A DNA stretch of 64,000 nt from Lachnospiraceae bacterium (GTDB lineage Bacteria > Bacillota > Clostridia > Lachnospirales > Lachnospiraceae): the NCBI GenBank assembly GCA_017622845.1, contig JAGAQJ010000031.1, forward strand, positions 99,703-163,702, given 5' to 3'. Positions within the stretch are counted from its first letter, which is position 1. The number at the start of each line of letters is the position of its first letter. The notes beneath the pieces are model-generated. The model had not been told where the DNA came from. It saw nothing but the letters and a program-made list of their open reading frames with translations, and did no database searches. Both the position numbers and the translations under genes were made by a program. Positions 1-8,739 of the stretch are shown here, piece after piece.

Positions 1-175
1 TTTCAGTAACAATATGTTCCTTAGCTAATTCCTCAATGGAATTCAAAGTATTAATTACCAAAACAGAAATTGAGGCACATACAATATCCTTACCTGAACA
101 CCCAAAACCAGCATGTCCCATACAGGTAAATCCTTTGTAACTGTCATTGGATTTAAAGATTACAATAGTAGTCAT
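1..175 (-). CDS. prp: Ribosomal-processing cysteine protease Prp (partial, 3' end outside window)
   Basis: This is the N-terminal 58 codons of Prp, which in Firmicutes cleaves the N-terminal extension of ribosomal protein L27 before the subunit is assembled. The translation starts MTTIVIFKSNDSY and carries the family signature GHAGFGCSGKDIVCASISVL; the catalytic pair is His21 and Cys33. It follows rplU by 23 bases, and L27 (rpmA) should come next beyond the window edge, as in the usual rplU-prp-rpmA order. No strong Shine-Dalgarno precedes the ATG, so translation may be coupled to L21. Identification by motif and context is firm; the rest of the protein is not visible. Confidence 0.9.
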   Translation of the reverse strand, partial: MTTIVIFKSNDSYKGFTCMGHAGFGCSGKDIVCASISVLVINTLNSIEELAKEHIVTE

Positions 176-198
176 AATTATCTAACGAACAACATCTA

Positions 199-504
199 TT
201 AAGCGTTGATTTTATCAATCTTAACCTGAGTGTATGCTTGTCTATGACCGTTCTTCTTGTGATAGCCTGTCTTTCTCTTATACTTGTAAACGATAACCTT
301 CTTGCCTCTGCCCTGCTCCATAACGGTAGCTGTAACAGTTGCATTGGCTACATCTGCGCCTACTTTAAGAGAATCATTGCTAACAGCAATTACTTCGTCA
401 AAAGTTACAGTGTTTCCTGCCTCAGCATCAAGCTTTTCTACCTTGATTACATCTCCCTCGGAAACCTTGTACTGCTTTCCACCTGTTGCAATAATTGCGT
501 ACAT
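199..504 (-). CDS. rplU: 50S ribosomal protein L21
   Basis: L21 is a small 23S rRNA-binding protein of the large subunit. The 101-residue product is full length for the family, starts [14 protein letters not shown], and ends with the conserved basic region [16 protein letters not shown] that contacts rRNA. The start is fixed by AGGAGGTGCAATATG. It is first in the rplU-prp-(rpmA) unit, with its own promoter and inverted repeat upstream, and it lies 129 bases after the rng stop, so read-through from rng is also possible. No anomalies. Confidence 0.98.
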   Translation of the reverse strand: MYAIIATGGKQYKVSEGDVIKVEKLDAEAGNTVTFDEVIAVSNDSLKVGADVANATVTATVMEQGRGKKVIVYKYKRKTGYHKKNGHRQAYTQVKIDKINA

Positions 505-540
505 ATTGCACCTCCTAAAAAATTACTCGCTAACTTTGGT

Positions 541-588
541 GATACCTGAGATATGCTTAAACCTAGTTATGCGGCATACTCAAGTATC
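541..588 (-). promoter_or_regulatory. Inverted repeat upstream of rplU (L21 leader-like)
   Basis: The minus strand has a 10-bp stem, GATACTTGAG with CTCAGGTATC including one G-U pair, continued inward by TATGC/GCATA with a one-base bulge. Position and shape fit the L21 leader known upstream of rplU in Firmicutes. The outer arm overlaps the predicted -10 box, so the full stem forms only in RNA started further upstream (rng read-through); otherwise the repeat could act as DNA. Assignment to the Rfam L21 leader is an inference. Confidence 0.55.
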
Positions 589-614
589 TTAGCATTTAAC
601 CTTCCAAATGTCAA
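586..614 (-). promoter_or_regulatory. Predicted sigma-A promoter for rplU
   Basis: On the minus strand TTGACA (609-614) is separated by 17 bases from TAAGAT (586-591), a near-consensus housekeeping promoter about 80 bases before the rplU start codon. Confidence 0.7.
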
Positions 615-633
615 TAATATTTTGAAAAATTAT

Positions 634-1881
634 TTAAAAAATGTATAACTGTTCCGCAAGGCTTTTTTGGTTTTTCTGTCTTGTAATTTCCACAAGCTCC
701 AGCGCTGTCATATCAACTATTGTGGTTTTTACCATATCCTGTCTGGCATCATGCCTTAGCTGTGCAAGAAGCTTTTCCTTGTCGGCAGCATGTTCCATAT
801 TGATAAAGTCAACAAGTATCATTCCTGTAAGATTTCTTAAGCGAAGCTGATACATAATTTCCCTTGCTGCTTCCAGATTGATTGCAAGAATGTAATCGGC
901 ATTTGACTTTTTGGATATGTTCTTGCCGGAATTGACATCTATGACATACATCGCTTCTGTCTTTTCAATCACCAGATAGGCTCCTGATTTAAGCCATACT
1001 TTTGTACTGAGCAGTTCTTTTAATTTTGTTTCAATGCAGTAGAGCTTGTTTAGCGGATAGCTGTTGTCTGTATAAAGCTTAAGTTTCTCAAGCATATCCG
1101 GTGATGCAAATTTCAAAAACGCCGACAGCTCATCGTATAATTCGTTATCGTCGGTAATAATCTGACTGAATGTAATATTTCTGATATCTCTTAGCATCGT
1201 GAGATACGGCGGCGGAGACTGCCATACTCTGCTGTAGCAGGTTCGATGGATTCCTTCGTTTAACAGGGAATCCATCTGTCTGCTTAAGAATCGGCATTCT
1301 TTGTCAAGAAGCGCAAGGCTGTTGGAATCCCCAGTAATTAATTCCTCGGCATTTGTTCTAATCACGACTCCATAATTAATATCATCAGGAATTGCATTTA
1401 AAAGCTGTTCGCGGACTGGTTTGGAACACTTTTTTGATACACCCTTGCTTCTGTTTCCGCTGGTAACGACACAATACTTTCCGGCGATGGAAAGATTGGA
1501 GGTAAAGACAGGCTCCTTGCTTCTGACGGCTTCCTTCTCAAGTTGAACGAGAATCTCATCTCCTGCTTTCAGACGCCCGTCAAAGCTTCTGTTTAGAAGA
1601 ACCGGATTACTTATCGCATCAATTGGAAGATACCCGTGCTTTCCCTTTTGGTAGTCAATAAAAGCAGCCTTAATGCTCCCGACTATGTTCATTACCTTTG
1701 CCACAAAAATATCTCCGATATTTATGATGTTATTATCATCTTTTGATGACAAAAGGCTTTCTTTTTCAGAAGTATTTTTATAATAACGAACCGTTTCCAG
1801 GCGATTGCTCTGCGTATTTATGGAATACGCCAAAATGCCTGTCTGGTATCTTGTAAGAACAAAACGAATGTCAGACATCAT
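634..1881 (-). CDS. rng: Ribonuclease E/G family protein (short RNase G)
   Basis: Single-strand endoribonuclease of the RNase E/G family, acting in mRNA turnover and rRNA maturation. The 415 residues contain an S1-like RNA-binding region (about 55-135), the 5'-sensor/RNase H-like middle, and both catalytic Mg-binding aspartates, Asp315 in MYVIDVNSG and Asp358 in MILVDFINM. The protein ends at RQKNQKSLAEQLYIF, just where other RNase G proteins (about 490 residues) go on into the CPxC zinc-link and C-terminal small domain; these are absent, so tetramer formation must differ. The start overlaps the preceding radical-SAM-associated gene by ATGA, showing translational coupling. Confidence 0.92.
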   Translation of the reverse strand: MMSDIRFVLTRYQTGILAYSINTQSNRLETVRYYKNTSEKESLLSSKDDNNIINIGDIFVAKVMNIVGSIKAAFIDYQKGKHGYLPIDAISNPVLLNRSFDGRLKAGDEILVQLEKEAVRSKEPVFTSNLSIAGKYCVVTSGNRSKGVSKKCSKPVREQLLNAIPDDINYGVVIRTNAEELITGDSNSLALLDKECRFLSRQMDSLLNEGIHRTCYSRVWQSPPPYLTMLRDIRNITFSQIITDDNELYDELSAFLKFASPDMLEKLKLYTDNSYPLNKLYCIETKLKELLSTKVWLKSGAYLVIEKTEAMYVIDVNSGKNISKKSNADYILAINLEAAREIMYQLRLRNLTGMILVDFINMEHAADKEKLLAQLRHDARQDMVKTTIVDMTALELVEITRQKNQKSLAEQLYIF

Positions 1882-2588
1882 GAATAATCACTCCCAACAA
1901 ATCCGAGAGGCTTCAATTGAACTGCTTCTTCTGTACCAACATTTGTGTAGGTTTCCTCTCTTGTAATCAATAAACCGAATTCGTCAAGCTCCGCATGATT
2001 CATCTCATATAATGCCTTAATAACAAGTGAAGGCTTGATATTTCCTGAACTGCTGGCATCAACTGTCATACTTATCGAAGCAGAAGCCTCGTTGTAGCTG
2101 CATTCAAAAATGTAGGGCTTCATATCAAAGGTTGACTCGCTCTTCTTCGTCTTTTTGGTCACAATGATTTCAGGCTGAGCGTAGAAAGACGCCACTGTCT
2201 GCCCAGATAAAAAAGATGGGAAATAGCCATCACGAAAGGCAATGGTGTACTTTGCTGCTGCGACGCTTGCCATTGCATTTCCTGCATTATCAGGGAGAAG
2301 GCGGGCTTCAAGTATCTGTATCCCGTCAACCATTTGCGCATTCAGTGCATCGATAAACTCCTTCGAGCTTGTCAGGGAGTTCACTTCTATATCCATGTAT
2401 TCTCCATTACTCTCAAAACCAACTCCGAGCGGAGCAGCGAAAGACATAATCTGATGCGGACTGAAGCCTGCCGAATATGCGATATCAATTCCGGCGCGGC
2501 GGATAGCCTTCTGAAAATAGCGCATCACATCTAAGTGCCCTATGAACTTGAGCACGCCATGCTTAGAAAATTTTACTCTTATTTTCAT
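1878..2588 (-). CDS. TIGR03936 family radical SAM-associated protein (DUF2344)
   Basis: A 236-residue partner protein nearly always encoded beside a TIGR03960 radical SAM protein in Clostridia; biochemical role unknown. The N-terminus MKIRVKFSKHGVLKFIGHLD is the family hallmark. I place the start at 2588, where GGAGG sits 11 bases upstream of ATG and where relatives begin, rather than at an in-frame ATG at 2606 that overlaps that Shine-Dalgarno. The gene follows the TIGR03960 stop by 17 bases and overlaps rng by 4. Its linkage to RNase G and L21 suggests an RNA or ribosome modification role, which is inference. Confidence 0.9.
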   Translation of the reverse strand: MKIRVKFSKHGVLKFIGHLDVMRYFQKAIRRAGIDIAYSAGFSPHQIMSFAAPLGVGFESNGEYMDIEVNSLTSSKEFIDALNAQMVDGIQILEARLLPDNAGNAMASVAAAKYTIAFRDGYFPSFLSGQTVASFYAQPEIIVTKKTKKSESTFDMKPYIFECSYNEASASISMTVDASSSGNIKPSLVIKALYEMNHAELDEFGLLITREETYTNVGTEEAVQLKPLGFVGSDYS

Positions 2589-2605
2589 ATTGATTTCAGC
2601 CTCCA

Positions 2606-4477
2606 TTAATTAGTACGTGGTTCTGTACAAATGCCGCATTGGAATCTGGCAGCGCCGCAGGCATTGCATTGTTCCTTACAATTTTTCGTCACCTGTTCGT
2701 TAAGCGCCTGTTTCCACTCTCTCTTTAAAAATTCCTTTGATACGCCGCAGTCAATAAAATCCCATGGGAATATTTCATCAAGACTGCGTTCGCGTGTGGT
2801 ATAAAAGCTTGTATCAATACCACATTCTTCGAAGGTTTCAAGCCATACATCATGCTTATAATATTCACCCCATGCATCAAAAAGACACCCTTTTTGATAG
2901 GCTTTTAAAATCGGCTCACACAGGCGTCTGTCTCCACGTGCAAGAATACCCTCCATCACGCTGGCATCTGCCTCATGCCAATTGTATTTGATACTTTTTC
3001 CGTTAAGCTGTTCCATGATGGCTCTCTTTGTAATATAAGCCTTTTCAATGAACTGCTCCTTCGTACATTGCGGCGCCCATTGAAAAGGAGTAAAGGGCTT
3101 CGGAATAAAAAAGGAGGTGCTGGCGACAATTTGGACTTTTCCGTTTCTTTTTTCCTTTGGTACGGTATCATAATATGCAACTGCAATCTTATTGGAAAGC
3201 TCAGCGATGCCTCTGATGTCCTCCTCTGTCTCTGTAGGAAGTCCAAGCATGAAGTAAAGCTTTACGCGGTTCCACCCTCCTTCAAATGCCAGGGTAGCCC
3301 CTTTAAGTATGACTTCTTCGGTCAATCCTTTATTAATGACATTTCTCAAGCGCTGGCTTCCTGCCTCCGGCGCAAAAGTCAGGCTGCTCTTTTTGATATC
3401 CTGCACCTTTTCCATCACATCAAGTGAAAAGGCGTCGATTCTAAGTGATGGAAGGGAAATGTTCACTTTTTTCTCACGGCATTTGTCAATGAGGAAGTTG
3501 ACAAGCTCCTCAAGGTGTGAATAATCACTTGAGCTTAGGGAGCTTAAAGAAATTTCCTCATATCCTGTGTTGTCAAGCATTTTAATGGCATAATCCTTAA
3601 GCATGTCAACACTGCGTTCCCGAACAGGCCTGTACAACTGACCTGCCTGACAAAAACGGCAGCCGCGGATACAGCCTCTTTGTATCTCAAGGACAACCCT
3701 GTCCTGCGTGCATTTCATAAAAGGCACGACAGGTTTTTCCGGGTAATAGGTATCTGTCACATCAGTGACAATCTCTTTTATGATAGTTGCAGGAATATCC
3801 GGACGTGTCGGCACGAAGGACTTTATTGTGCCGTCTTCCTTATAGCTTACCTCATAAAATTGAGGTACATACATTCCGGGAAGCTTTGCAGCCCCGGTAA
3901 GAAACTGCTCTCTGGAATCATGATTTTCCCTGCATTTTTTATATAAGTCCAAAAGAGGTCTGTACTGTGTCTCACCTTCTCCGATATAAAAGATATCAAA
4001 AAAATCTGCGATGGGTTCCGGATTATAGCTGCAGGGACCGCCGCCGATTACAATCGGGTGCTCCCATGTCCGCTCAGAAGCAATCAAGGGAATCTGTGAC
4101 AAATCAAGAACCTGCAAAATATTGGTGTAACACATCTCATATTGGATTGTAATTCCCAAGAAATCAAAATCCTTGATCGGGTCCTGTGATTCCAATGCAA
4201 AGAGCGGAAGCTTTCGTTCTCTCATAATGGCATCAAGATCAGGCCATGGAGAATAAACACGTTCACACCATGTATCCTCAAAATGGTTAAACATGTCATA
4301 AAGTATCTGAATACCAAGATGTGACATGCCAATCTCATAGACATCAGGAAAACACATTGCGAAACGTACATCAATGTCCTTTTTATCCTTCATAACACTA
4401 TTTACTTCGTTGCCGATATATCGTGCAGGCTTCTCAACCTGTAACAAAATCTCATCACTTAATGCTAATTTCCTCAT
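2606..4477 (-). CDS. TIGR03960 family B12-binding radical SAM protein
   Basis: Radical SAM protein of unknown substrate, 623 residues from the chosen start. An N-terminal region resembling the B12-binding fold (MCFPDVYEIGMSHLG) is followed by the 4Fe-4S/SAM motif CIRGCRFC (Cys269, Cys273, Cys276). The C-terminus has a second cysteine cluster, CNACGAARFQCGIC, typical of TIGR03960. The ATG at 4477 is preceded by AGGA at a good distance and matches family N-termini; a further upstream in-frame ATG at 4525 would add 16 residues that overlap an intergenic hairpin. It is transcribed with TIGR03936 and rng. Confidence 0.92.
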   Translation of the reverse strand: MRKLALSDEILLQVEKPARYIGNEVNSVMKDKKDIDVRFAMCFPDVYEIGMSHLGIQILYDMFNHFEDTWCERVYSPWPDLDAIMRERKLPLFALESQDPIKDFDFLGITIQYEMCYTNILQVLDLSQIPLIASERTWEHPIVIGGGPCSYNPEPIADFFDIFYIGEGETQYRPLLDLYKKCRENHDSREQFLTGAAKLPGMYVPQFYEVSYKEDGTIKSFVPTRPDIPATIIKEIVTDVTDTYYPEKPVVPFMKCTQDRVVLEIQRGCIRGCRFCQAGQLYRPVRERSVDMLKDYAIKMLDNTGYEEISLSSLSSSDYSHLEELVNFLIDKCREKKVNISLPSLRIDAFSLDVMEKVQDIKKSSLTFAPEAGSQRLRNVINKGLTEEVILKGATLAFEGGWNRVKLYFMLGLPTETEEDIRGIAELSNKIAVAYYDTVPKEKRNGKVQIVASTSFFIPKPFTPFQWAPQCTKEQFIEKAYITKRAIMEQLNGKSIKYNWHEADASVMEGILARGDRRLCEPILKAYQKGCLFDAWGEYYKHDVWLETFEECGIDTSFYTTRERSLDEIFPWDFIDCGVSKEFLKREWKQALNEQVTKNCKEQCNACGAARFQCGICTEPRTN

Positions 4478-4491
4478 AAATAATCCTATTT

Positions 4492-4523
4492 GCAGCAGTT
4501 CATCCGTAAATCTAAACTGCTGC
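4492..4523. repeat. Inverted repeat between the GH25 and TIGR03960 genes
   Basis: GCAGCAGTT (4492-4500) and AACTGCTGC (4515-4523) form a perfect 9-bp stem with a 14-base loop. There is no U-run in the gene direction, although T-rich sequence follows on the plus strand. It could slow read-through from the lysozyme gene or act at the mRNA 5' end of the radical SAM gene. Function unproven. Confidence 0.5.
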
Positions 4524-4537
4524 ACCTGTTTTTAATT

Positions 4538-6067
4538 TTATTGTGGCAGCATTTTACCATCGACATCAAAAAGATATGGAATACCTCCGATATCAACAAT
4601 GCCTGTCTGCATATTTCCGTTGATATCAAAGTAATAAATGCTTCCGTTAATAGTTACCAGACCAATTGCCATATGACCATCTGTCTCATAATATTTTGTC
4701 GATACGCCATCGCTGAACCAGCCAGTGTACATCGAGCCATCTGCCGCGAAAAGATAAGAAAGACCATTTAAGGTTACAGCTCCTGTTGTCATATGTCCCG
4801 CCGCACCGAAGAAATAAGTTTTGCCTTCAATTGTCTGCCAGCCTGTTACCTTGTGTCCGTCTACCATGGACAGATAATAACTGTAAACGCCGTCATTGAA
4901 CCAGCCATAAGCCATTGAACCATCGGCTGCAAAGAGATAAGTCTGGTCGCCGATTGTCTGCCAGCCTGTCTGCATGATTCCGTTTATATCAAAATAATAA
5001 TATTTGTTTCCTATAATATTAAGTCCTGTCAGCATATGACCATCTGTCGAGAAGAATCTTCTTCCGTCAGGAAGGTCAAGGAATCCGGTATACATCGCGC
5101 CGTCGGCTGCAAAATAGTAAGAAAGACCATTGATATTTTGAAGTCCCGTAAGCATTTTGCCATCGGCTCCAAAATAGTACATTCCCAATCCGATCGGGGT
5201 AAAGCCTACCGCCATAGCACCGTCAGGCTGCAGATAATACAAGCCGTCATCAAGAGGCAGCCAGCCTGTTACCATTCGTCCGGCAGGGTCGAGATAATAT
5301 TTTGCAGTGCCCAAATCGAGCCAGCCACGCTGCATTTTGTAGTTAATGTAATAATATAAAAATCCTTTTCTTGCTGCCCAGCCGGTATTTACAATGCTTG
5401 TGGAATAATCCTTAAGAGCATAGTTCAGGTCTACATTCCCGTTGATTCCTGCGATTTTGCCGCTATCCGTATACTGCCATACAGAGGCATCCGGCACATC
5501 ACAGGAGGCATTCCATTGTGCAACCCATTTATCATAAAATACAGGACCTATTTTCGTGGTAAACCAGTTCGTATTGGCATATACCATAGGATAATAGCCT
5601 TCTGCTTCAATCATTGCACAGAAGGTATTTGCCATAAGAGAAAGTGTCTCCGGTGAAAGATTTTTCTGTACATTATCCTCTACATCCCACACTACAGGAT
5701 ACGAAACCTGCACATTCTGAATCGCGTTCAGGACAAACTGTGCTTCAAGAGCAACCTCCTGTACATTGGTAGCATAAGAATAAATATAAACACCTGTTTT
5801 AATACCTGCCTGCTGTGCCGCAAGCATATTATAATAAAAATATTCGTCAATTCCCTTCTTGGTAGAACCAACTCTGATAAAGGCAAAGGAAACGCCGCTT
5901 TGGGCTACTGCCTGCCAGTTAATCGGTCCCTGCCACTTCGATACATCAATTCCTTTCTCTACAACTGCTGCTTCGGCATGATATGCAGGTATGCCGGAAA
6001 GCATACACACAGTAAGAAGCAGACAAATTACGCGCATCAATTTGTTGGCTGATTTCTTGTTTCTCAT
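4538..6067 (-). CDS. Secreted GH25 lysozyme with 13 cell-wall-binding repeats
   Basis: Predicted exported muramidase of glycoside hydrolase family 25, 509 residues. A signal peptide (about 1-33, cut after YHAEA) precedes a GH25 domain (about 37-225) with DVSKWQG (Asp41), the catalytic DxE in WDVED (Asp128, Glu130), YANTNW and VDLNYAL. From about 240 to the end I count 13 aromatic/glycine repeats of about 20 residues, of the type G-W-x-x-I-x-G-x-x-Y-Y-F-x-x-D-G-x-M, i.e. CW_binding_1/choline-binding-like modules. The start has GGGAGGAAATTTGACTGATG. It follows hisB by 80 bases on the same strand with no clear terminator, so it may be co-transcribed. Likely role is cell-wall turnover or lysis; the wall ligand is unknown. 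Confidence 0.95.
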   Translation of the reverse strand: MRNKKSANKLMRVICLLLTVCMLSGIPAYHAEAAVVEKGIDVSKWQGPINWQAVAQSGVSFAFIRVGSTKKGIDEYFYYNMLAAQQAGIKTGVYIYSYATNVQEVALEAQFVLNAIQNVQVSYPVVWDVEDNVQKNLSPETLSLMANTFCAMIEAEGYYPMVYANTNWFTTKIGPVFYDKWVAQWNASCDVPDASVWQYTDSGKIAGINGNVDLNYALKDYSTSIVNTGWAARKGFLYYYINYKMQRGWLDLGTAKYYLDPAGRMVTGWLPLDDGLYYLQPDGAMAVGFTPIGLGMYYFGADGKMLTGLQNINGLSYYFAADGAMYTGFLDLPDGRRFFSTDGHMLTGLNIIGNKYYYFDINGIMQTGWQTIGDQTYLFAADGSMAYGWFNDGVYSYYLSMVDGHKVTGWQTIEGKTYFFGAAGHMTTGAVTLNGLSYLFAADGSMYTGWFSDGVSTKYYETDGHMAIGLVTINGSIYYFDINGNMQTGIVDIGGIPYLFDVDGKMLPQ

Positions 6068-6147
6068 CAGTCAAATTTCCTCCCATTTCGTGTCTTAAAT
6101 TCGTTTACAAGCATAAATATAAAGGTGCTGAATCGTTGCTTATAAGA

Positions 6148-6735
6148 TTATAAGCTTCCTTTCGTAGAAAGCACATCTTTGATACGGTTATCCATAGCTG
6201 ATGCATCATCAAGCGCTTTTGCAAATGCCTTAAAGATTGCCTCAATCATGTGATGGCTGTTTTCGCCGCTGAGCATTTTAATATGGATATTCATAGCGGC
6301 ACTGTAGGATACGGCATAAAAGAACTCTTTGACCAGAGAGGTGTCAAAGTCTCCTACCATATCATTCGGAAAGGTACAGTCAAACTGCAGATAGGGTCTG
6401 CCGCACAAATCAACGGCACACAATGCCAATGCATCGTCCATTGGAAGGACAAAATAGCCATAACGCTTGATTCCCTTTTTGTCACCAACAGCTTCCTTGA
6501 TTGCAGTTCCCAGCACAATGCCGGCATCTTCAACAGTGTGATGGCCGTCAACTTCTAAATCACCCTTAATTTTCACATCAAGGTCAAAAAAACCATGCTT
6601 GGAAAAGCCTTCGAGCATATGATTAAAGAAGCCGATACCTGTATCAACGGAGGATTTTCCTTCTCCGTCAAGATTGAGTTTGATTAATATGTCTGTTTCT
6701 TTTGTAACTCTTTTTACTTCTGCTATTCTGTCCAT
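6148..6735 (-). CDS. hisB: Imidazoleglycerol-phosphate dehydratase
   Basis: Converts imidazole glycerol phosphate to imidazole acetol phosphate in histidine synthesis. The 195-residue monofunctional form has the metal-binding motifs GFFNHMLEGFSKHG, DGHHTVEDAGI and the C-terminal GENSHHMIEAIFKAFAKAL. It is last of the four his genes here, 35 bases after hisD. The phosphatase half found in enterobacterial HisB is absent, as expected in Firmicutes; histidinol-phosphatase must be encoded elsewhere. Confidence 0.98.
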   Translation of the reverse strand: MDRIAEVKRVTKETDILIKLNLDGEGKSSVDTGIGFFNHMLEGFSKHGFFDLDVKIKGDLEVDGHHTVEDAGIVLGTAIKEAVGDKKGIKRYGYFVLPMDDALALCAVDLCGRPYLQFDCTFPNDMVGDFDTSLVKEFFYAVSYSAAMNIHIKMLSGENSHHMIEAIFKAFAKALDDASAMDNRIKDVLSTKGSL

Positions 6736-6770
6736 TGTGAGATTCCCTTTCTGTAATAATGAAGTGTCAC

Positions 6771-8066
6771 TTAATTGTTCTCAAATCTGACATGAATTGA
6801 ATTTGCATGTGCCGTAAGCCCTTCCTTTTTTGCAAACAATTCGATATCCTCATGAACTTTTTCAAGAGCCTCTCTCGAATAAGAAATGACACTTGATTTC
6901 TTTACATAGTCATCAACATTTAATGGCGAGAAGAACTTAGCTGTGCCGTTTGTCGGAAGCACATGGTTTGGCCCTGCATAATAATCACCAAGCGGTTCAG
7001 AAGAATATTCGCCAAGGAAAATCGCTCCGGCATTTCGGATTCTTGTCATGGTATCGAATGGGTTTTTGGTCAAAATTTCAAGATGCTCAGAGGCTATCTC
7101 GTTTGCAGCTTCAATAGCGGTTTCCATATCCGGCGCCACAAGAATATATCCGTAATTATCAAGGGATTTCTGTATGATTTCCCGACGTTCAAGCACCTTT
7201 ACAAAACCATCGACCTCCTCCGATACCTTTTGTGCAAGCTCATTGCTGGTGGTGATTAAGATAGCAGAGGCAAGCTCGTCATGTTCAGCCTGTGACAACA
7301 GGTCGGCAGCCACATATCTTGGCGTGGCGCTTTCATCAGCAAGGACAAGGATTTCGGACGGGCCGGCGATGGAATCGATGCTTACATGTCCATAAACAGC
7401 ACGCTTTGCAAGCGCTACAAAGATATTTCCGGGTCCTACAATCTTGTCAACCTTGGGAATCATGTCTGTACCATAAGCAAGCGCTGCAATCGCCTGTGCT
7501 CCGCCGACCTTATAGATCACATCGACACCTGCAATATCAGCGGCAACAAGCGTTGCAGGGTTTACCTTTCCATTTGCTCCGGCAGGCGTTGTCATGATAA
7601 TATTCGAAACACCTGCAACCTTGGCAGGAACAACATTCATCAGCGTTGTGGAAGGATAAGCCGCCTTTCCGCCGGGAACATATACGCCCACACTCTGCAT
7701 GGGCGTAATTTTCTGACCAAGGATTGTGCCGTCTTCCTTAGCATCAAACCAGCTCACGCGCTTCTGTTTCTCATGATATGTACGAATGTTAGCAGCAGAA
7801 TCCTTCATTACCTGTATAAAGTGCTCGTCAAGCTCCTGATAAGCTGCGTCTATCTCCTCTTTTGTAACCTGAAAATTCTCTTTTGTTATGGTACACTTGT
7901 CAAACTTCAATGAATACTCAAAGATGGCATCTTCCTTGCGCTTTTTTACATTTTCAATAATATCTGCGACAATTTTCTCGTATTCGCCATAATCATTCGT
8001 GCTTCTCTTTAGTAAATTCTCAAGCAAATTCTGCTTTGTCTGATTGTTTAATGTTACGATTCTCAT
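6771..8066 (-). CDS. hisD: Histidinol dehydrogenase
   Basis: NAD- and zinc-dependent enzyme for the last two oxidation steps to histidine. The 431-residue length is normal. Visible family motifs are [13 protein letters not shown], the GPGN loop, [11 protein letters not shown], the zinc-ligand stretch [19 protein letters not shown] and a C-terminal [11 protein letters not shown] histidine. The ATG overlaps the hisG stop by 4 bases, so the two are translationally coupled. Confidence 0.98.
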   Translation of the reverse strand: MRIVTLNNQTKQNLLENLLKRSTNDYGEYEKIVADIIENVKKRKEDAIFEYSLKFDKCTITKENFQVTKEEIDAAYQELDEHFIQVMKDSAANIRTYHEKQKRVSWFDAKEDGTILGQKITPMQSVGVYVPGGKAAYPSTTLMNVVPAKVAGVSNIIMTTPAGANGKVNPATLVAADIAGVDVIYKVGGAQAIAALAYGTDMIPKVDKIVGPGNIFVALAKRAVYGHVSIDSIAGPSEILVLADESATPRYVAADLLSQAEHDELASAILITTSNELAQKVSEEVDGFVKVLERREIIQKSLDNYGYILVAPDMETAIEAANEIASEHLEILTKNPFDTMTRIRNAGAIFLGEYSSEPLGDYYAGPNHVLPTNGTAKFFSPLNVDDYVKKSSVISYSREALEKVHEDIELFAKKEGLTAHANSIHVRFENN

Positions 8067-8731
8067 AGCTCCTCCTTAAGTGCCTGTAAGATTTCTTTGA
8101 TTCTTTCCGCTTCCATTTTCATGCTCACCTGATTCACAATCATCCGCGCAGAAAGCGGACAGATTTCTTCTAATACTTCCAGACCATTTTCTTTCAACGT
8201 GGAACCGGTCTCCACAATATCGACAATCACATCGCTGAGCCCTACGATGGGGCCAAGCTCTACGGAGCCGTTCAGCTTTATGATGTCAACGGTCTGATGC
8301 TTTTGATTATAGAAGTAATCCTTTGCAATTTTGGGATATTTGCTGGCGACGCGAATCATATCATGGTGCTGCAGAAGCTCCTTTGCAGAGGCTGGGCCAC
8401 ATACACACATACGGCATTTCCCAAAGCCAAGGTCGAGTACCTCGTACACTTTTCTGTTTTCTTCCATAATCGTATCGCTGCCTACGACTCCAATATCAGC
8501 AGCCCCATACTCTACATAGGTAGGCACATCAGGACCTTTTGCAAGGAAAAATTTGAGCTTTAAATCTTCATTCACAAAAATTAATTTTCTGGAATCCTTA
8601 TCCTTCATTTCCTCACAGGTAATGCCAATCTTCTCAAGAAGCTCCAGCGTCTTGTTTGCAAGTCTTCCCTTACCAAGTGCAAAGGTAAGGTATCGCATAT
8701 CCTCTGTTACTTTATTCATACCAAATACCAT
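8063..8731 (-). CDS. hisG: ATP phosphoribosyltransferase catalytic subunit (short form)
   Basis: First, committed step of histidine synthesis. At 222 residues it is the short HisG lacking the C-terminal allosteric ACT-like domain, which is why it needs HisZ, encoded just upstream. Motifs include [11 protein letters not shown] near the N-terminus, [13 protein letters not shown] and the PRPP-binding region [14 protein letters not shown]. Start choice is uncertain: ATG at 8731 has a close AAAGG, and in-frame ATGs follow at 8719 and 8698; family alignments begin near [12 protein letters not shown]. Confidence 0.96.
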   Translation of the reverse strand: MVFGMNKVTEDMRYLTFALGKGRLANKTLELLEKIGITCEEMKDKDSRKLIFVNEDLKLKFFLAKGPDVPTYVEYGAADIGVVGSDTIMEENRKVYEVLDLGFGKCRMCVCGPASAKELLQHHDMIRVASKYPKIAKDYFYNQKHQTVDIIKLNGSVELGPIVGLSDVIVDIVETGSTLKENGLEVLEEICPLSARMIVNQVSMKMEAERIKEILQALKEEL

Positions 8732-8739
8732 GCCTTTCT

